A stretch of 64,000 nt of DNA from Alphaproteobacteria bacterium (GTDB lineage: Bacteria; Pseudomonadota; Alphaproteobacteria; Sphingomonadales; Sphingomonadaceae). The translations under genes were made by a program, and so were the position numbers. Location of the stretch: positions 124,001 to 188,000 of the forward strand of contig JAHJIJ010000034.1 in assembly GCA_018823325.1 (NCBI GenBank), given 5' to 3'. This document shows positions 17,195-27,700 of the stretch, in pieces. Each line of letters opens with the position of its first letter. The first letter of the stretch is position 1. The notes below the pieces were generated by a model. The model did not search any database. It was given only the letters and a program-made list of their open reading frames with translations, and was not told where the DNA came from.

Positions 17195-17581
17195 ATGCTC
17201 AACACCCTCCTTGTGATGATTGGCGGCGCCATCGGCGCAGCCCTGCGCTACCAATTGGGGCGCGCGAGCCTGCGCGTCATGGGATCGGGCTATCCATGGG
17301 GCACGCTCGCCGCCAATGTGCTGGGCGGCTTCCTGATGGGCGCGCTCGTCGGCTGGCTGGCGGTGCGCTATCAGGGGCAGCATAGCGAACAGATTCGTCT
17401 GCTGCTGGCCGTGGGCGTGCTGGGTGGCTTCACCACCTTCTCCGCCTTCAGTCTGGAGACGATGCTGATGTTCGAGCGGGGCGAGCTGCTTAGCGCGCTG
17501 GGCTACATCCTGCTCTCCGTCGCCGCCTCGATTGGCGCACTGGCACTGGGGATGACGATCATGCGGAGTGCAGCGGCATGA
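17195..17581 (+). CDS. crcB: fluoride ion channel Fluc/CrcB
   Basis: Small dual-topology membrane channel that exports fluoride. The 128-residue protein has four membrane helices (about 2-21, 33-55, 67-89, 98-121) and the family signatures GAALRYQLGR, GTLAANVLGGFLMG (pore Asn) and GGFTTFSAFSLE, the Phe-box and break-helix sequence. The frame runs on upstream through the 33-base repeat, but only the ATG at 17195 gives a normal CrcB start. No fluoride riboswitch fits in the 43 bases before it. It overlaps the next gene by ATGA, so channel and pseudouridine synthase are coupled, an arrangement common in sphingomonads. Confidence 0.95.
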   Translation: MLNTLLVMIGGAIGAALRYQLGRASLRVMGSGYPWGTLAANVLGGFLMGALVGWLAVRYQGQHSEQIRLLLAVGVLGGFTTFSAFSLETMLMFERGELLSALGYILLSVAASIGALALGMTIMRSAAA

Positions 17582-18819
17582 GTAAGGCAGACCTCGCAGG
17601 CGTGCGCCAGTTCACGGTGCGCGCGGAAGATGACGGCATTCGCCTCGACCGCTGGTTCAAGCGGCATATGCCGGAAGCGAGCTTCGCCATCGTCTCGCGC
17701 TGGGCACGCACCGGGCAATTGCGGGTAGATGGGGCACGGGCAACGCCGGGGGACCGCATTGCCGAGGGCCAGACCTTGCGCGTGCCGCCGCTCGATGTCG
17801 CCGCTGCGAAGGAAGCCGCCAAGGCGCCGCGCCCGCGCCCCATCCTGACCGAGGACCAGATCAGCTTTGCCGAGAGCCTCGTCATTCACCGCGATGCGCA
17901 GGCACTGGTCATCAACAAGCCGCCCGGCCTCGCCACGCAGGGCGGCACCAAGACGCACGAGCATGTCGATGGGCTGCTCGATGCGCTGATGTTCGAGCGG
18001 GACGACCGCCCGCGCCTCGTCCACCGGCTGGACAAGGACACGAGCGGCGCCCTGCTGCTCGCCCGCACCTCACGCAGCGCCGCGCATTTCGCCAAGAGCT
18101 TCTCCTCGCGCACGGCGCGCAAGGTCTATTGGGCGATCATCATGGGCGTGCCCTCCGTGGAGGACGGCTTGATCGACCTGCCGCTCGCCAAACAGCCGGG
18201 CACCGGCGGCGAGAAAATGCATGTCGACGAGAAGGAGGGCCTGCCCGCACGCACGCGCTACCGGGTGATCGAACGCGCCGGCAATCGCGCCTGCTGGGTT
18301 GAGCTGCAGCCGCACACCGGACGCACGCACCAGCTGCGCGTCCACATGGCAGAGATTGGCCACCCGATTGTCGGCGACGGCAAATATGGCGGCAAGGAAG
18401 CCTTCCTCAGCGGATCGATCAGCCGCAAGATGCACCTGCACGCGCGGCGCATCCGCATCGATCATCCCGACGGCTCGCCGCTCGATGTGAAGGCCGAGCC
18501 GCCCTCGCATTTCGCCGAAACGCTGGCGAGCCTGGGCTTCGACGTGAACGAGGGCGACCTGCCGCTGGAGATCGACATCCAGCCGACCGCCTCCGACCGC
18601 AAGGCCGCCGACAAGCGCGCCGCGACAGCGCACTCAAAGGACATGCGCAAGGCTCGCCGCGGCGAACGCCGATCCCGCAGCGCGCCGGACAAGCCGGTGC
18701 GGTCAAAGGGTCCGGACAAGCCGCGCAGCAAGGGCGGCAAGCCGGCAGGACCGACGGCGCGACCGGGGGCCAAGCGGCCCACGGGCGGTGCGCGGCCTCG
18801 CAAGCCAGCGCGGGATTAG
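17578..18819 (+). CDS. RluC-type 23S rRNA pseudouridine synthase with basic C-terminal tail
   Basis: Pseudouridine synthase of the RluA/RluC family, 413 residues. An N-terminal S4-like domain (DDGIRLDRWFKRH to about residue 70) precedes the catalytic domain: VINKPPGLATQGG, PRLVHRLDKDTSGALLLAR (catalytic D152) and the terminal LQPHTGRTHQLRVHMAEIGHP. After about residue 330 the chain becomes a Lys/Arg/Pro/Gly-rich, disordered tail of some 70 residues (RSKGGKPAGPTARPGAKRP), likely to bind RNA. The extra length compared with E. coli RluC (about 320 residues) is entirely this tail. The start overlaps crcB by four bases. The exact rRNA site is not determinable. Confidence 0.9.
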   Translation: MSKADLAGVRQFTVRAEDDGIRLDRWFKRHMPEASFAIVSRWARTGQLRVDGARATPGDRIAEGQTLRVPPLDVAAAKEAAKAPRPRPILTEDQISFAESLVIHRDAQALVINKPPGLATQGGTKTHEHVDGLLDALMFERDDRPRLVHRLDKDTSGALLLARTSRSAAHFAKSFSSRTARKVYWAIIMGVPSVEDGLIDLPLAKQPGTGGEKMHVDEKEGLPARTRYRVIERAGNRACWVELQPHTGRTHQLRVHMAEIGHPIVGDGKYGGKEAFLSGSISRKMHLHARRIRIDHPDGSPLDVKAEPPSHFAETLASLGFDVNEGDLPLEIDIQPTASDRKAADKRAATAHSKDMRKARRGERRSRSAPDKPVRSKGPDKPRSKGGKPAGPTARPGAKRPTGGARPRKPARD

Positions 18820-18850
18820 GGCCGAGGTCGCTCAGGCGCAGACACACTGC

Positions 18851-18979
18851 CGTCACCCCGGACTTGATCCGGGGTCTCGCTGCTCTTGTCTGAACTTTCG
18901 AGCCTGACAAAGGACGACGGCGATAGCGCGAGGTTCGAACAGGCAGGAAGCTGGACCCCGGGTCAAGCCCGGGGTGACG
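18851..18979. repeat. paired palindromic repeats (REP/BIME-like doublet)
   Basis: Two near-identical hairpin units face each other. The left unit (18851-18876) contains ACCCCGGA-cttga-TCCGGGGT. The right unit (18954-18979) contains CCCCGGG-tcaa-GCCCGGGG and is the inverted near-copy of the left, with only a few mismatches. About 77 bases lie between them. This is the layout of bacterial interspersed mosaic elements. It occupies the space between the rluC-like gene and ligA. Confidence 0.85.
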
Positions 18980-19156
18980 ACGGTAAGACGGGCGACTTTG
19001 CCCTCGGCTGATTCTGCGCTGCGGTAGCATGGTTCGCCGCGTCCACACCCATCACCCAGCTTGATTTCGCACTCGCACAATGACAAGGGCCACTGCCACT
19101 GGAAGGGCCCGACCCTTCTTCCTATATTCAGCCAACGACCGCTCGAAAGGTCCGCC

Positions 19157-20414
<1,258 letters not shown>

Positions 20415-20490
20415 GCATAGCTACCCCGGCCTCGGTTTCGCAGGACCATGGCGGTGGGGAGCCGTTGGTGAGACACCATGGCAAGTTTCA

Positions 20491-20521
20491 AAGCCCGGCC
20501 GATGTGCCGGGCTTTTTTTTT
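20491..20521 (+). terminator. rho-independent terminator after ligAB
   Basis: Perfect 8-bp stem AGCCCGGC / GCCGGGCT with the loop CGATGT, followed by a run of nine T. It lies 77 bases after the ligB stop and ends the ligAB transcript before the MetE-like gene. Confidence 0.93.
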
Positions 20522-20567
20522 CAATCCGTCGACCATTCCCGACCGACCGCCACATAAATCTTCCTAT

Positions 20568-20587
20568 ATATAAAGAATCCTTTATAT
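20568..20587. promoter_or_regulatory. perfect palindrome ATATAAAG-N4-CTTTATAT, candidate SahR/ArsR-type operator
   Basis: An 8-4-8 perfect inverted repeat in a strikingly AT-rich patch, 43 bases upstream of the MetE-like start codon. Palindromes of this AT-rich kind are operators of ArsR-family regulators of methionine/S-adenosylhomocysteine metabolism in Proteobacteria (SahR group). The gene downstream is a methionine-synthase-like enzyme, which makes that assignment attractive but not proven. No regulator gene is in the window. Confidence 0.6.
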
Positions 20588-20630
20588 GATATCCTCATGC
20601 GGCGCACGTTGCGCCCGTTGGAGACTGCTC

Positions 20631-21740
20631 ATGACGTCCACCCCTCCCTTCCGCGCCGATCATGTCGGCAGCTTCCTGCGCCCGCAGAACCTCATCGAGG
20701 CGCGCCACGACCATGCCGCCGGCAAGATCGACGCAGCAGCACTGCGCGCGATCGAGGACAAGGCGATCAAGGATGTCGTCGCGTTTCAGGAAAGCGTCGG
20801 CGTCAAGGCCGTCACCGATGGCGAGTTCCGTCGCAAATTCTTCCACACCGATTTCCTGCTGCAGCTCGATGGCATCGAGGAGCAGGGCGGCATGGAAGTG
20901 CAGTTCCAGAACGCCATCGGCAAGGACGTGCATTTCGCACCGCCAAAGATGGTCGTGACGGGCAAGATCGCCCATGCCAAGCCGATCCAGCGCAAGGACT
21001 ATGAGTATCTCGCCAGCGTGGTGAGCGAGACGCCGAAGGTGACGATCCCCTCGCCGACCATGTTGCATTTCCGCGCCGGGCGCGAAGGCATCAGCGAAGC
21101 GGTGTACCCCGACATGGCCGATTTCTTCGCCGATGTGGCTTCGGCCTATCAGGAGGAAGTCGCCGATCTTGCCGATGCCGGCTGCCGCTATCTGCAGCTC
21201 GACGATACGAACCTGGCGTATCTCTGCGACGATAAGCAGCGCGAGAATGCCCGCAAGCGTGGGATGGACCCTGACGATTTGCCGCGCCACTACGCCAAGA
21301 TGATCAACGATGCGCTGGCGACGGCGCCCGATGACATGTTCACCGCCATGCACCTGTGCCGCGGTAATTTCCGCTCCAGTTGGGCAGCCGAAGGCGGCTA
21401 CGAGCCGGTCGCGGAAATCATGTTCAACGAAGTCGATATCAACTCCTTCCTGCTCGAATATGACGACGCGCGCTCGGGCGATTTCGCGCCGCTGCGCTTC
21501 CTGCCCAAGGGCAAGATCGTCGTGCTCGGCCTCGTCACCACCAAGCTGGGCGAGCTGGAGACCAAGGACGAGATCAAGCGCCGGATCGACGAGGCAACGA
21601 AGTTCGCGCCGCTCGACCAGCTGGCGCTCTCGCCGCAGTGTGGCTTCGCCTCGACCGTACACGGCAACGACATCGCCTTTGATCAGCAGAAGGCGAAGAT
21701 GGAACTGGTTGTGGAAGTGGCCGAGGAAGTCTGGGGCTGA
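20631..21740 (+). CDS. MetE-like cobalamin-independent methionine synthase family protein (short form)
   Basis: A 369-residue protein of the single-domain MetE C-terminal family (UROD/MetE-like barrel; YxjG type). It shows RADHVGSFLRP at the start, VTDGEFRRKFFHTDF, LQLDDTNLAYLCD, and the zinc ligands H241 and C243 in MHLCRGNFRSS with C337 in LSPQCGFAS. These predict transfer of a methyl group to homocysteine or a related thiol; the methyl donor in core MetE proteins may be a protein or folate species and is not certain here. An earlier in-frame ATG (20586) would place the palindromic operator at the coding start, so 20631 is preferred. It is flanked by terminators, so it is monocistronic. Confidence 0.85.
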   Translation: MTSTPPFRADHVGSFLRPQNLIEARHDHAAGKIDAAALRAIEDKAIKDVVAFQESVGVKAVTDGEFRRKFFHTDFLLQLDGIEEQGGMEVQFQNAIGKDVHFAPPKMVVTGKIAHAKPIQRKDYEYLASVVSETPKVTIPSPTMLHFRAGREGISEAVYPDMADFFADVASAYQEEVADLADAGCRYLQLDDTNLAYLCDDKQRENARKRGMDPDDLPRHYAKMINDALATAPDDMFTAMHLCRGNFRSSWAAEGGYEPVAEIMFNEVDINSFLLEYDDARSGDFAPLRFLPKGKIVVLGLVTTKLGELETKDEIKRRIDEATKFAPLDQLALSPQCGFASTVHGNDIAFDQQKAKMELVVEVAEEVWG

Positions 21741-21770
21741 GCGTCCCCACAACCACAGATCAGACGGTAC

Positions 21771-21798
21771 AAGGGGCGCTCCGTTGGGCGCCCCTTTT
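21771..21798. terminator. bidirectional terminator between MetE-like gene and APC permease
   Basis: A 9-bp stem AAGGGGCGC / GCGCCCCTT with an 8-base loop and T/A tracts on both sides (TTTTCC on the plus strand). It lies between convergent genes and can serve both. Confidence 0.85.
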
Positions 21799-21836
21799 CC
21801 TTTAGCCTGAAATGGAGAGGCTGTAGCCCCGTCGCG

Positions 21837-23360
21837 TCAGTTGATCGGCGGCACCGGCTGCGGCGGCGCATCGGGATCATCCTCATGCACCTCGACGCGG
21901 CCTAGGCCCACATGGCTGTGGCGGCGGCTGTAAGCGAAATAGACGATCAGACCGACGAAGGCCCAGGCCACGAACATCAGCTTCGTCTCGGTCCCCAGCT
22001 TGAAGAAGAGATAGAGGCAGCCAAGAATCGCGACGGGCGCGGTGATGGCGATGGCCGGGGTGCGGAAGGGGCGCTTGCGCGTGGGGTCGGTCCGCCGCAG
22101 CACGAGCACGGCAATGGACACGGCGGCAAAGGCGAAGAGCGTGCCGGAGTTGGAAATGTCGGCGAGAATGCCGACCGGGAAGAAGGCCGCGAAGAGCGAG
22201 ACGAAGACGCCGGTGATGATCGTGATCACATGTGGCGTGTGAAAGCGGGGATGAACTTTCGAGAACACCGCCGGCAACAGCCCGTCCCGGCTCATGACGA
22301 AGAAGATACGCGTCTGGCCGAACATCATCATCAGGATGACAGACGGCAAGGCCAGCCCGGCGGCCAGACCGATGAGATTGCCGATCTGCGGCCAGCCGAT
22401 CTCACGCATCGTCCAGGCCAGCGCTTCCTTGGAGCAGACCACCGCCTGATCGCCGATGGCGCGGCAGGCATTGGCCAGCTCCGTGCTGCCCGGGGATAGC
22501 GCAGCGCCGCCCGCATCGCGGATCGGCTCGGCCCCGACCGTGCCGACGACGCCGGCAGCGACCAGCAGATAGAAGACGGTGCAGATCGTCAGCGACCCGA
22601 TCAGCCCGATCGGCATGTTGCGCTGGGGATTCTTGGTCTCCTCCGCGGCGGTGGAAACGGCATCGAATCCGACATAGGCGAAGAAGATGGACGCCGCCGC
22701 CGCGCCGATGCCGCCGAAACCCAAGGGCGCAAAGGGCGAGAACTTCTCCATGTTCATCACCGGCAGGGCCAGCACGATGAACAGGGTGAGCGCGGAGACC
22801 TTCACGACCACCAGCACGGCATTGACCATGGCGCTTTCGCGCGTGCCGATGACGAGCAGCCAGGTAACCAGCAGCGCGATACCCATCGCCGGCAAGTTCA
22901 TGAACCCGCCATCAAATGGCCCTCGCACGAGCATATTGGGTATATCGATCCCCAGCGCATGCTCGAGCAGGCCGACCACATAGCCGGACCAGCCGACCGA
23001 GACCGCCCCTGCCGCCACTGCATATTCGAGGATGAGCGCCCAGCCGACCATCCAGGCGATGAGCTCGCCCATCACGGCATAGCTGTAGGTGTAGGCCGAG
23101 CCGGAGACGGGGACCATCGAGGCCATTTCCGAATAGCACAGTGCCGCCACCGCGCAGACGAAGCCGGCGATGACGAAGGAAATCATCATGCCCGGCCCGG
23201 CTTTCTGCGCGGCTTCCGCCGTCAGCACGAAAATGCCGGTGCCGATCACCGCCCCCACGCCAAGCATGGTGAGCTGGAAGGCCCCGAGCGATCGATGCAG
23301 TGATTTCTTTTCGGCAGTGGCGAGAATGGCGTCGAGTGGCTTGATGCGGCCAAAGATCAT
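21837..23360 (-). CDS. APC superfamily amino-acid permease (cationic amino acid transporter type)
   Basis: A 507-residue inner-membrane permease with about 12-14 helices. The N-terminal LTMLGVGAVIGTGIFVLTA is the substrate-binding helix 1 motif of the APC superfamily, and IAGFVCAVAALCYSEMASM follows as helix 2. The helix 6 motif SIFFAYVGFDAVSTAAEETKN matches the CAT/YfnA group. A cytosolic tail with HVGLGRVEVHEDDP ends the protein. It probably imports basic or other amino acids by proton coupling. The gene lies downstream of the his/HIT cluster, separated by 124 bases, and may have its own promoter. Confidence 0.9.
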   Translation of the reverse strand: MIFGRIKPLDAILATAEKKSLHRSLGAFQLTMLGVGAVIGTGIFVLTAEAAQKAGPGMMISFVIAGFVCAVAALCYSEMASMVPVSGSAYTYSYAVMGELIAWMVGWALILEYAVAAGAVSVGWSGYVVGLLEHALGIDIPNMLVRGPFDGGFMNLPAMGIALLVTWLLVIGTRESAMVNAVLVVVKVSALTLFIVLALPVMNMEKFSPFAPLGFGGIGAAAASIFFAYVGFDAVSTAAEETKNPQRNMPIGLIGSLTICTVFYLLVAAGVVGTVGAEPIRDAGGAALSPGSTELANACRAIGDQAVVCSKEALAWTMREIGWPQIGNLIGLAAGLALPSVILMMMFGQTRIFFVMSRDGLLPAVFSKVHPRFHTPHVITIITGVFVSLFAAFFPVGILADISNSGTLFAFAAVSIAVLVLRRTDPTRKRPFRTPAIAITAPVAILGCLYLFFKLGTETKLMFVAWAFVGLIVYFAYSRRHSHVGLGRVEVHEDDPDAPPQPVPPIN

Positions 23361-23484
23361 GCGCGTCTCTCTATGCAGCGCGGCCCCGGCCGCTCCCCCT
23401 GAATGGCGGCAAACCTATAGGCTTATTGGCGGCACGCAAGAGCCTTGCGATGAGGCCGAAACGCGCGCCAACACGGGCCGTGGC

Positions 23485-23862
23485 CTAGCGCGCGAGCATC
23501 GGCCCGAGCGGACGCCCGCCAAAGATGTGCACATGCAGGTGCGGCACTTCCTGACCGCCATGGCCGCCGGTGTTGGCGAGCAGGCGATAGCCCGGCTCGA
23601 CCAGTCCAGCCTCACGGGCGATGGCGCCCACGGCGCGGACGAAGGCGGCAATCTCGGCCTCACTGGCGCGGGCGGAGAAATCGTCCCAGCTCACATAGGG
23701 GCCCTTGGGAATGACGAGAATATGCGTCGGCGCCTGCGGGGCGATGTCGCGAAAGGCGAGGACATGATCGTCCTCGAACACCTTGTTGCACGGGATTTCG
23801 CCGCGCAGGATCTTCGCGAAGATGTTGCTCTCTTCATAGGGAAGGGTCGGGTCGATCGCCAT
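23485..23862 (-). CDS. HIT family (HINT-type) nucleotide hydrolase
   Basis: A 125-residue histidine-triad protein that hydrolyses purine nucleoside phosphoramidates. It shows IFAKILRGEIPCNKVFEDD near the N-terminus, HILVIPKGPYVSWDD, GYRLLANTGGHGGQEVPHLH and the active-site triad HLHVHIFGGRPLGPM at the end. The length and motif fit the HINT1/YcfF branch. The gene begins three bases after the hisE stop and thus rides on the histidine operon, a common arrangement in alphaproteobacteria. Confidence 0.93.
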   Translation of the reverse strand: MAIDPTLPYEESNIFAKILRGEIPCNKVFEDDHVLAFRDIAPQAPTHILVIPKGPYVSWDDFSARASEAEIAAFVRAVGAIAREAGLVEPGYRLLANTGGHGGQEVPHLHVHIFGGRPLGPMLAR

Positions 23863-23865
23863 GAA

Positions 23866-24183
23866 CTACGCCTTCGGGCGGGAGGCCTTTTCGTCCAGCC
23901 CGGAAACGCCCTCGCGCCGATCCAGCTCCGCGCAGACATCGGCAAGGCTGACGCCGCGATCGGCCAGCAGGACGATGAGGTGGAAGAGCAGGTCAGCCGC
24001 TTCACCGGTGAGCGCGGCCTTGTCCTCGCCCAATGCGGCAATCACCGTCTCGACGGCTTCCTCACCGAACTTCTGCGCCATCTTGCCGCGGCCCTTGGCG
24101 CGCAGCCGCGCGACATAGGAACTGTCGGGATCGGCCTCGCGCCGGGCGAGGATGGTCTGTTCGAGGCGAAAAAGGCTGTCCAT
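23866..24183 (-). CDS. hisE: phosphoribosyl-ATP diphosphatase HisE
   Basis: Second step of histidine synthesis: hydrolysis of phosphoribosyl-ATP to phosphoribosyl-AMP. The 105-residue all-alpha MazG-like protein contains KMAQKFGEEAVETVIAAL and AALTGEAADLLFHLIVLLAD, the metal-binding E-E-x-x-E/E-x-x-D pattern of the family. I took the ATG at 24183, giving the usual length; the frame continues upstream but reads as noncoding. It is a stand-alone HisE, not fused to HisI, and no hisI is in the window. Confidence 0.93.
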   Translation of the reverse strand: MDSLFRLEQTILARREADPDSSYVARLRAKGRGKMAQKFGEEAVETVIAALGEDKAALTGEAADLLFHLIVLLADRGVSLADVCAELDRREGVSGLDEKASRPKA

Positions 24184-24241
24184 GGCGCCTGTCCTTGCCG
24201 CTGCGCCGCCGGGCGTCAATGGCTTTCCGGTAGCCGCTGGC

Positions 24242-25006
<765 letters not shown>

Positions 25007-25026
25007 TGGCCTAAATCCTCACATCC

Positions 25027-25098
25027 GTTCGGTTCGAGCGAAGTCGAGAACCCCGAGGGCTGTGCTGGCGTGTCTCGACTTCGCTCGACACGAACGGG
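25027..25098. repeat. palindromic repeat inside the his operon (GTCGAGCGAAGTCGAGA type)
   Basis: The 109-base gap between hisA and hisF contains TTCGAGCGAAGTCGAGAA near 25035 and, inverted, TCTCGACTTCGCTCGACAC near 25075, each flanked by GTTCG/CGAAC. Together they can fold as a long imperfect hairpin in the operon mRNA. The units resemble REP sequences and differ from the other repeat families in the window. Confidence 0.85.
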
Positions 25099-25115
25099 AA
25101 GTGGAGCCTTACCCC

Positions 25116-25862
25116 TCACGCCGCGTTCGCTACCGCAATCGCAGCGCGCAGGTCGAGGCGGCCGTCGTAGAGCGCGCGCCCCGTCACGACGCCTTCGATG
25201 CCGTCAACGGCATGGAGGCTGAGCACGCGGATGTCCGAGATGTCGGCCACGCCGCCGCTGGCGATCACGGGGATGTCCACGGCGCGGGCCAGCTCGACCG
25301 TTGCGTCGATGTTCACGCCCTTGAGCAGCCCGTCTCGGCCCACATCCGTGAACAGCAGCGAGGCGACGCCGGCATCCTCGAACCGGCGAGCGAGATCGAC
25401 GACCGGCATGTCCGACTTCTCGGCCCAGCCGTCGGTGGCGATCATGCCGTCGCGCGCATCCACCGCGACGACGATGCCGCCGGGGTATTCCGCGGCCATA
25501 TCCTTGACGAATTGCGGGTTTTTGAGCGCCGCCGTGCCGATGACGACGCGCGAGACGCCAACCGCGAACCAACCTTGCACGGCCTGCGGATCGCGAATGC
25601 CGCCGCCGAGCTGGACATGGCCGGGAAAGGCCTCGACGATGGACGCGATGGCCGCGCCATTGACGGCATGGCCGGCGAAGCTGCCGTCAAGATCCACCAC
25701 ATGCAGGAAATCCGAGCCCTGCTCGGCCCAGATCAGCGCCTGCGCGGCAGGATCATCGCCATAGACGGTCGCCCGATCCATATCGCCCTCGGCCAGACGA
25801 ACGACCTGCCCGCCCTTGAGATCGATGGCCGGGAAAACGATGAATGGCGGGATTTCACTCAT
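25116..25862 (-). CDS. hisA: phosphoribosylformimino-5-aminoimidazole carboxamide ribotide isomerase HisA
   Basis: Amadori isomerase of histidine synthesis, a half-barrel-duplicated TIM protein of 248 residues. It shows FPAIDLKGGQVVRL (catalytic Asp), LQLGGGIRDPQAV in the first half, and IVVAVDARDGMIATDGW with VIASGGVADISDIRVL in the second. The start at 25862 overlaps the hisH stop as ATGA; an in-frame ATG nine bases earlier is possible but less likely. A typical member of the hisBHAF order. Confidence 0.96.
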   Translation of the reverse strand: MSEIPPFIVFPAIDLKGGQVVRLAEGDMDRATVYGDDPAAQALIWAEQGSDFLHVVDLDGSFAGHAVNGAAIASIVEAFPGHVQLGGGIRDPQAVQGWFAVGVSRVVIGTAALKNPQFVKDMAAEYPGGIVVAVDARDGMIATDGWAEKSDMPVVDLARRFEDAGVASLLFTDVGRDGLLKGVNIDATVELARAVDIPVIASGGVADISDIRVLSLHAVDGIEGVVTGRALYDGRLDLRAAIAVANAA

Positions 25863-26473
25863 GGCGCCCACTCCAGAAAACGGGCGAGGGTTGCAAGGCC
25901 ATAGGCCTGGCTCTTTTCCGGGTGGAACTGAACGCCCAAAATATTGTCCTTGCCCACAGCAGCAACCAGCGGGCCGCCATGATCGGTGGTGGCGACGACA
26001 TGCGCCGCATCCGCCGCCTCGAAATGATAGCTGTGCAGAAAATAGGCCTCGCCCGGCTCGATGAGCGGATGCGCGCGCGCAGCAACGACATCGTTCCAGC
26101 CCATGTGCGGGATCTTGATCGCCGGATCGGCCCGCTCGATGTGGCGGACGGTGCCGGGAATCCAGCCCAGCCCTTCATGCCGCCCGAATTCCTCGCCGGC
26201 ATCGGCCAGCAATTGCATGCCCACGCAAATCCCCAGGAACGGCCGACCGACCTCGAACACCGCCTCGTGCATCGCCTCGATCATGCCCGGCAGCGCGCGC
26301 AGCGGCTCGATGCAGGCGCGAAAGGCGCCGACACCGGGCAGCACGATTCGGTCCGCGCGGCGCACCACCTCGGCATCGGCCGTGATGACGACGCCATGCG
26401 CACCGGCGGCCCGGAGCGCATTGTGCACGGAGTGGAGGTTCCCCGCGCCATAATCGATGAGCGCGATGGTCAT
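25859..26473 (-). CDS. hisH: imidazole glycerol phosphate synthase glutaminase subunit HisH
   Basis: Class I glutamine amidotransferase of 204 residues that supplies ammonia to HisF. The triad is visible: nucleophile Cys in FLGICVGMQLLAD, and the His/Glu pair near the end in GVQFHPEKSQAYG. IALIDYGAGNLHSV at the start is typical. It lies six bases after hisB and overlaps hisA by four bases. Confidence 0.97.
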   Translation of the reverse strand: MTIALIDYGAGNLHSVHNALRAAGAHGVVITADAEVVRRADRIVLPGVGAFRACIEPLRALPGMIEAMHEAVFEVGRPFLGICVGMQLLADAGEEFGRHEGLGWIPGTVRHIERADPAIKIPHMGWNDVVAARAHPLIEPGEAYFLHSYHFEAADAAHVVATTDHGGPLVAAVGKDNILGVQFHPEKSQAYGLATLARFLEWAP

Positions 26474-26479
26474 GGACTG

Positions 26480-27073
26480 TCAGCCGCCCAGCGTGCCCTT
26501 GGTGGAGGGAATCGCGTCGCTCTTGCGCGGATCGATCTCCACCGCCTGCCGCAGCGCGCGAGCCAGTCCCTTGAAGCAGCTCTCCACGATGTGGTGATTG
26601 TTGCTGCCGTAAAGATTCTCGACATGCAGGGTAATACCTGCCGACTGGGCGAAGCTCTGGAACCAGTGCTCGATCAGCTCGGTGTCCCATTCGCCCAGGC
26701 GCGGCATGGGAATATTGACCTTCCAGACCAGCCAGGGCCGTCCGGAAATGTCGAGCGCGACGCGGGTCAGCGTCTCGTCCATCGGCGCGTGCGCCTCGCC
26801 GTAACGGGCGATGCCGCGCTTGTCGCCGAGCGCCTTGGCGATCGCCTCGCCGACCGCGATGCCGGTATCCTCGGTGGTGTGATGCTGGTCGATGTGCAGG
26901 TCGCCGACCGCCTTCACCGTCAGATCGATAAGCGAATGCCGCGAAAGCTGCTCGAGCATATGATCGAGAAACCCGATGCCGGTCGAAATGGAATAGCTGC
27001 CGGACCCATCGAGATTAACGCTCACCTCGATATCGGTCTCGCCGGTTTTCCGCCTGATCTCCGCGCTGCGCAT
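26480..27073 (-). CDS. hisB: imidazoleglycerol-phosphate dehydratase HisB
   Basis: Manganese enzyme of the sixth step of histidine synthesis, 197 residues; the monofunctional form without the HAD phosphatase domain of enterobacteria. Metal-binding motifs appear in duplicate: [14 protein letters not shown] and [16 protein letters not shown], then [18 protein letters not shown]. First gene of the hisBHA-F-E cluster; divergent from sspB across 119 bases, which must contain both promoters. No leader peptide or histidine-rich attenuator was seen in that gap. Confidence 0.97.
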   Translation of the reverse strand: MRSAEIRRKTGETDIEVSVNLDGSGSYSISTGIGFLDHMLEQLSRHSLIDLTVKAVGDLHIDQHHTTEDTGIAVGEAIAKALGDKRGIARYGEAHAPMDETLTRVALDISGRPWLVWKVNIPMPRLGEWDTELIEHWFQSFAQSAGITLHVENLYGSNNHHIVESCFKGLARALRQAVEIDPRKSDAIPSTKGTLGG

Positions 27074-27192
27074 GGCTGCGGCCTATAACGCGCGCGGCCT
27101 CCCATGCAATGCACTTATCGATCAGGACGCCCCGCAAAGCTCTCAAGCGCTCTTTGCTTGACCGTCCTGTCCCCCGCGCTAGGACTGTGCCC

Positions 27193-27672
27193 ATGACCGA
27201 AGAGCCTGCAGACAGCCTGATTCCCTACGATGAAATCGTGCAGGAAGCCCTGCGCGCGATTCCCGGGCGCGTGCTGCAGGACATCGCGGTGACGGGCGCC
27301 CTGCCGGGCAACCACCACTTCTACATCACCTTCAAGACGCAGGCGCCGGGCGTGAGCGTGCCGCCATGGCTGGCAGAGCGCTTCCCCGACGAGATGACCA
27401 TCGTTCTCCAGCACAAGTTCTGGGATCTCAAGGTCACCGACACCAGCTTCGAGGTCAGCCTCACCTTCAATCAGGTGCCGGCCCATCTGGTCATTCCCTT
27501 TGCCGCTCTGCGCTTCTTCGTGGACCCGGCGGTCAACTTCTCGCTTGAGTTTCAGGTGTTGGAGGATGGTCACGCCGCCGAACCGATGGAGCCCGCCGAG
27601 AACGACATGCCGCCCGCCCAGAATGAGGACGGCTCCAACGTGGTGACGGTCGACTTCGGCAAGAAGAAGTAA
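27193..27672 (+). CDS. sspB: ClpXP protease adaptor SspB (alphaproteobacterial type)
   Basis: Adaptor that delivers ssrA-tagged and other substrates to ClpXP. The 159-residue protein has the SspB substrate-binding fold with LPGNHHFYITFKTQAPGV, MTIVLQHKFWDLKVTDTSF and the strand VSLTFNQVPAHLVIPF. A flexible acidic linker leads to the C-terminal ClpX-binding motif VVTVDFGKKK, which resembles the XB peptide. The ATG at 27193 was chosen; 28 further codons are open upstream but would read into the hisB promoter region. It is convergent with the b561-YceI gene. Confidence 0.9.
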   Translation: MTEEPADSLIPYDEIVQEALRAIPGRVLQDIAVTGALPGNHHFYITFKTQAPGVSVPPWLAERFPDEMTIVLQHKFWDLKVTDTSFEVSLTFNQVPAHLVIPFAALRFFVDPAVNFSLEFQVLEDGHAAEPMEPAENDMPPAQNEDGSNVVTVDFGKKK

Positions 27673-27700
27673 GCTTGGCTGCCTGCCGGGCCGGAAGAGT

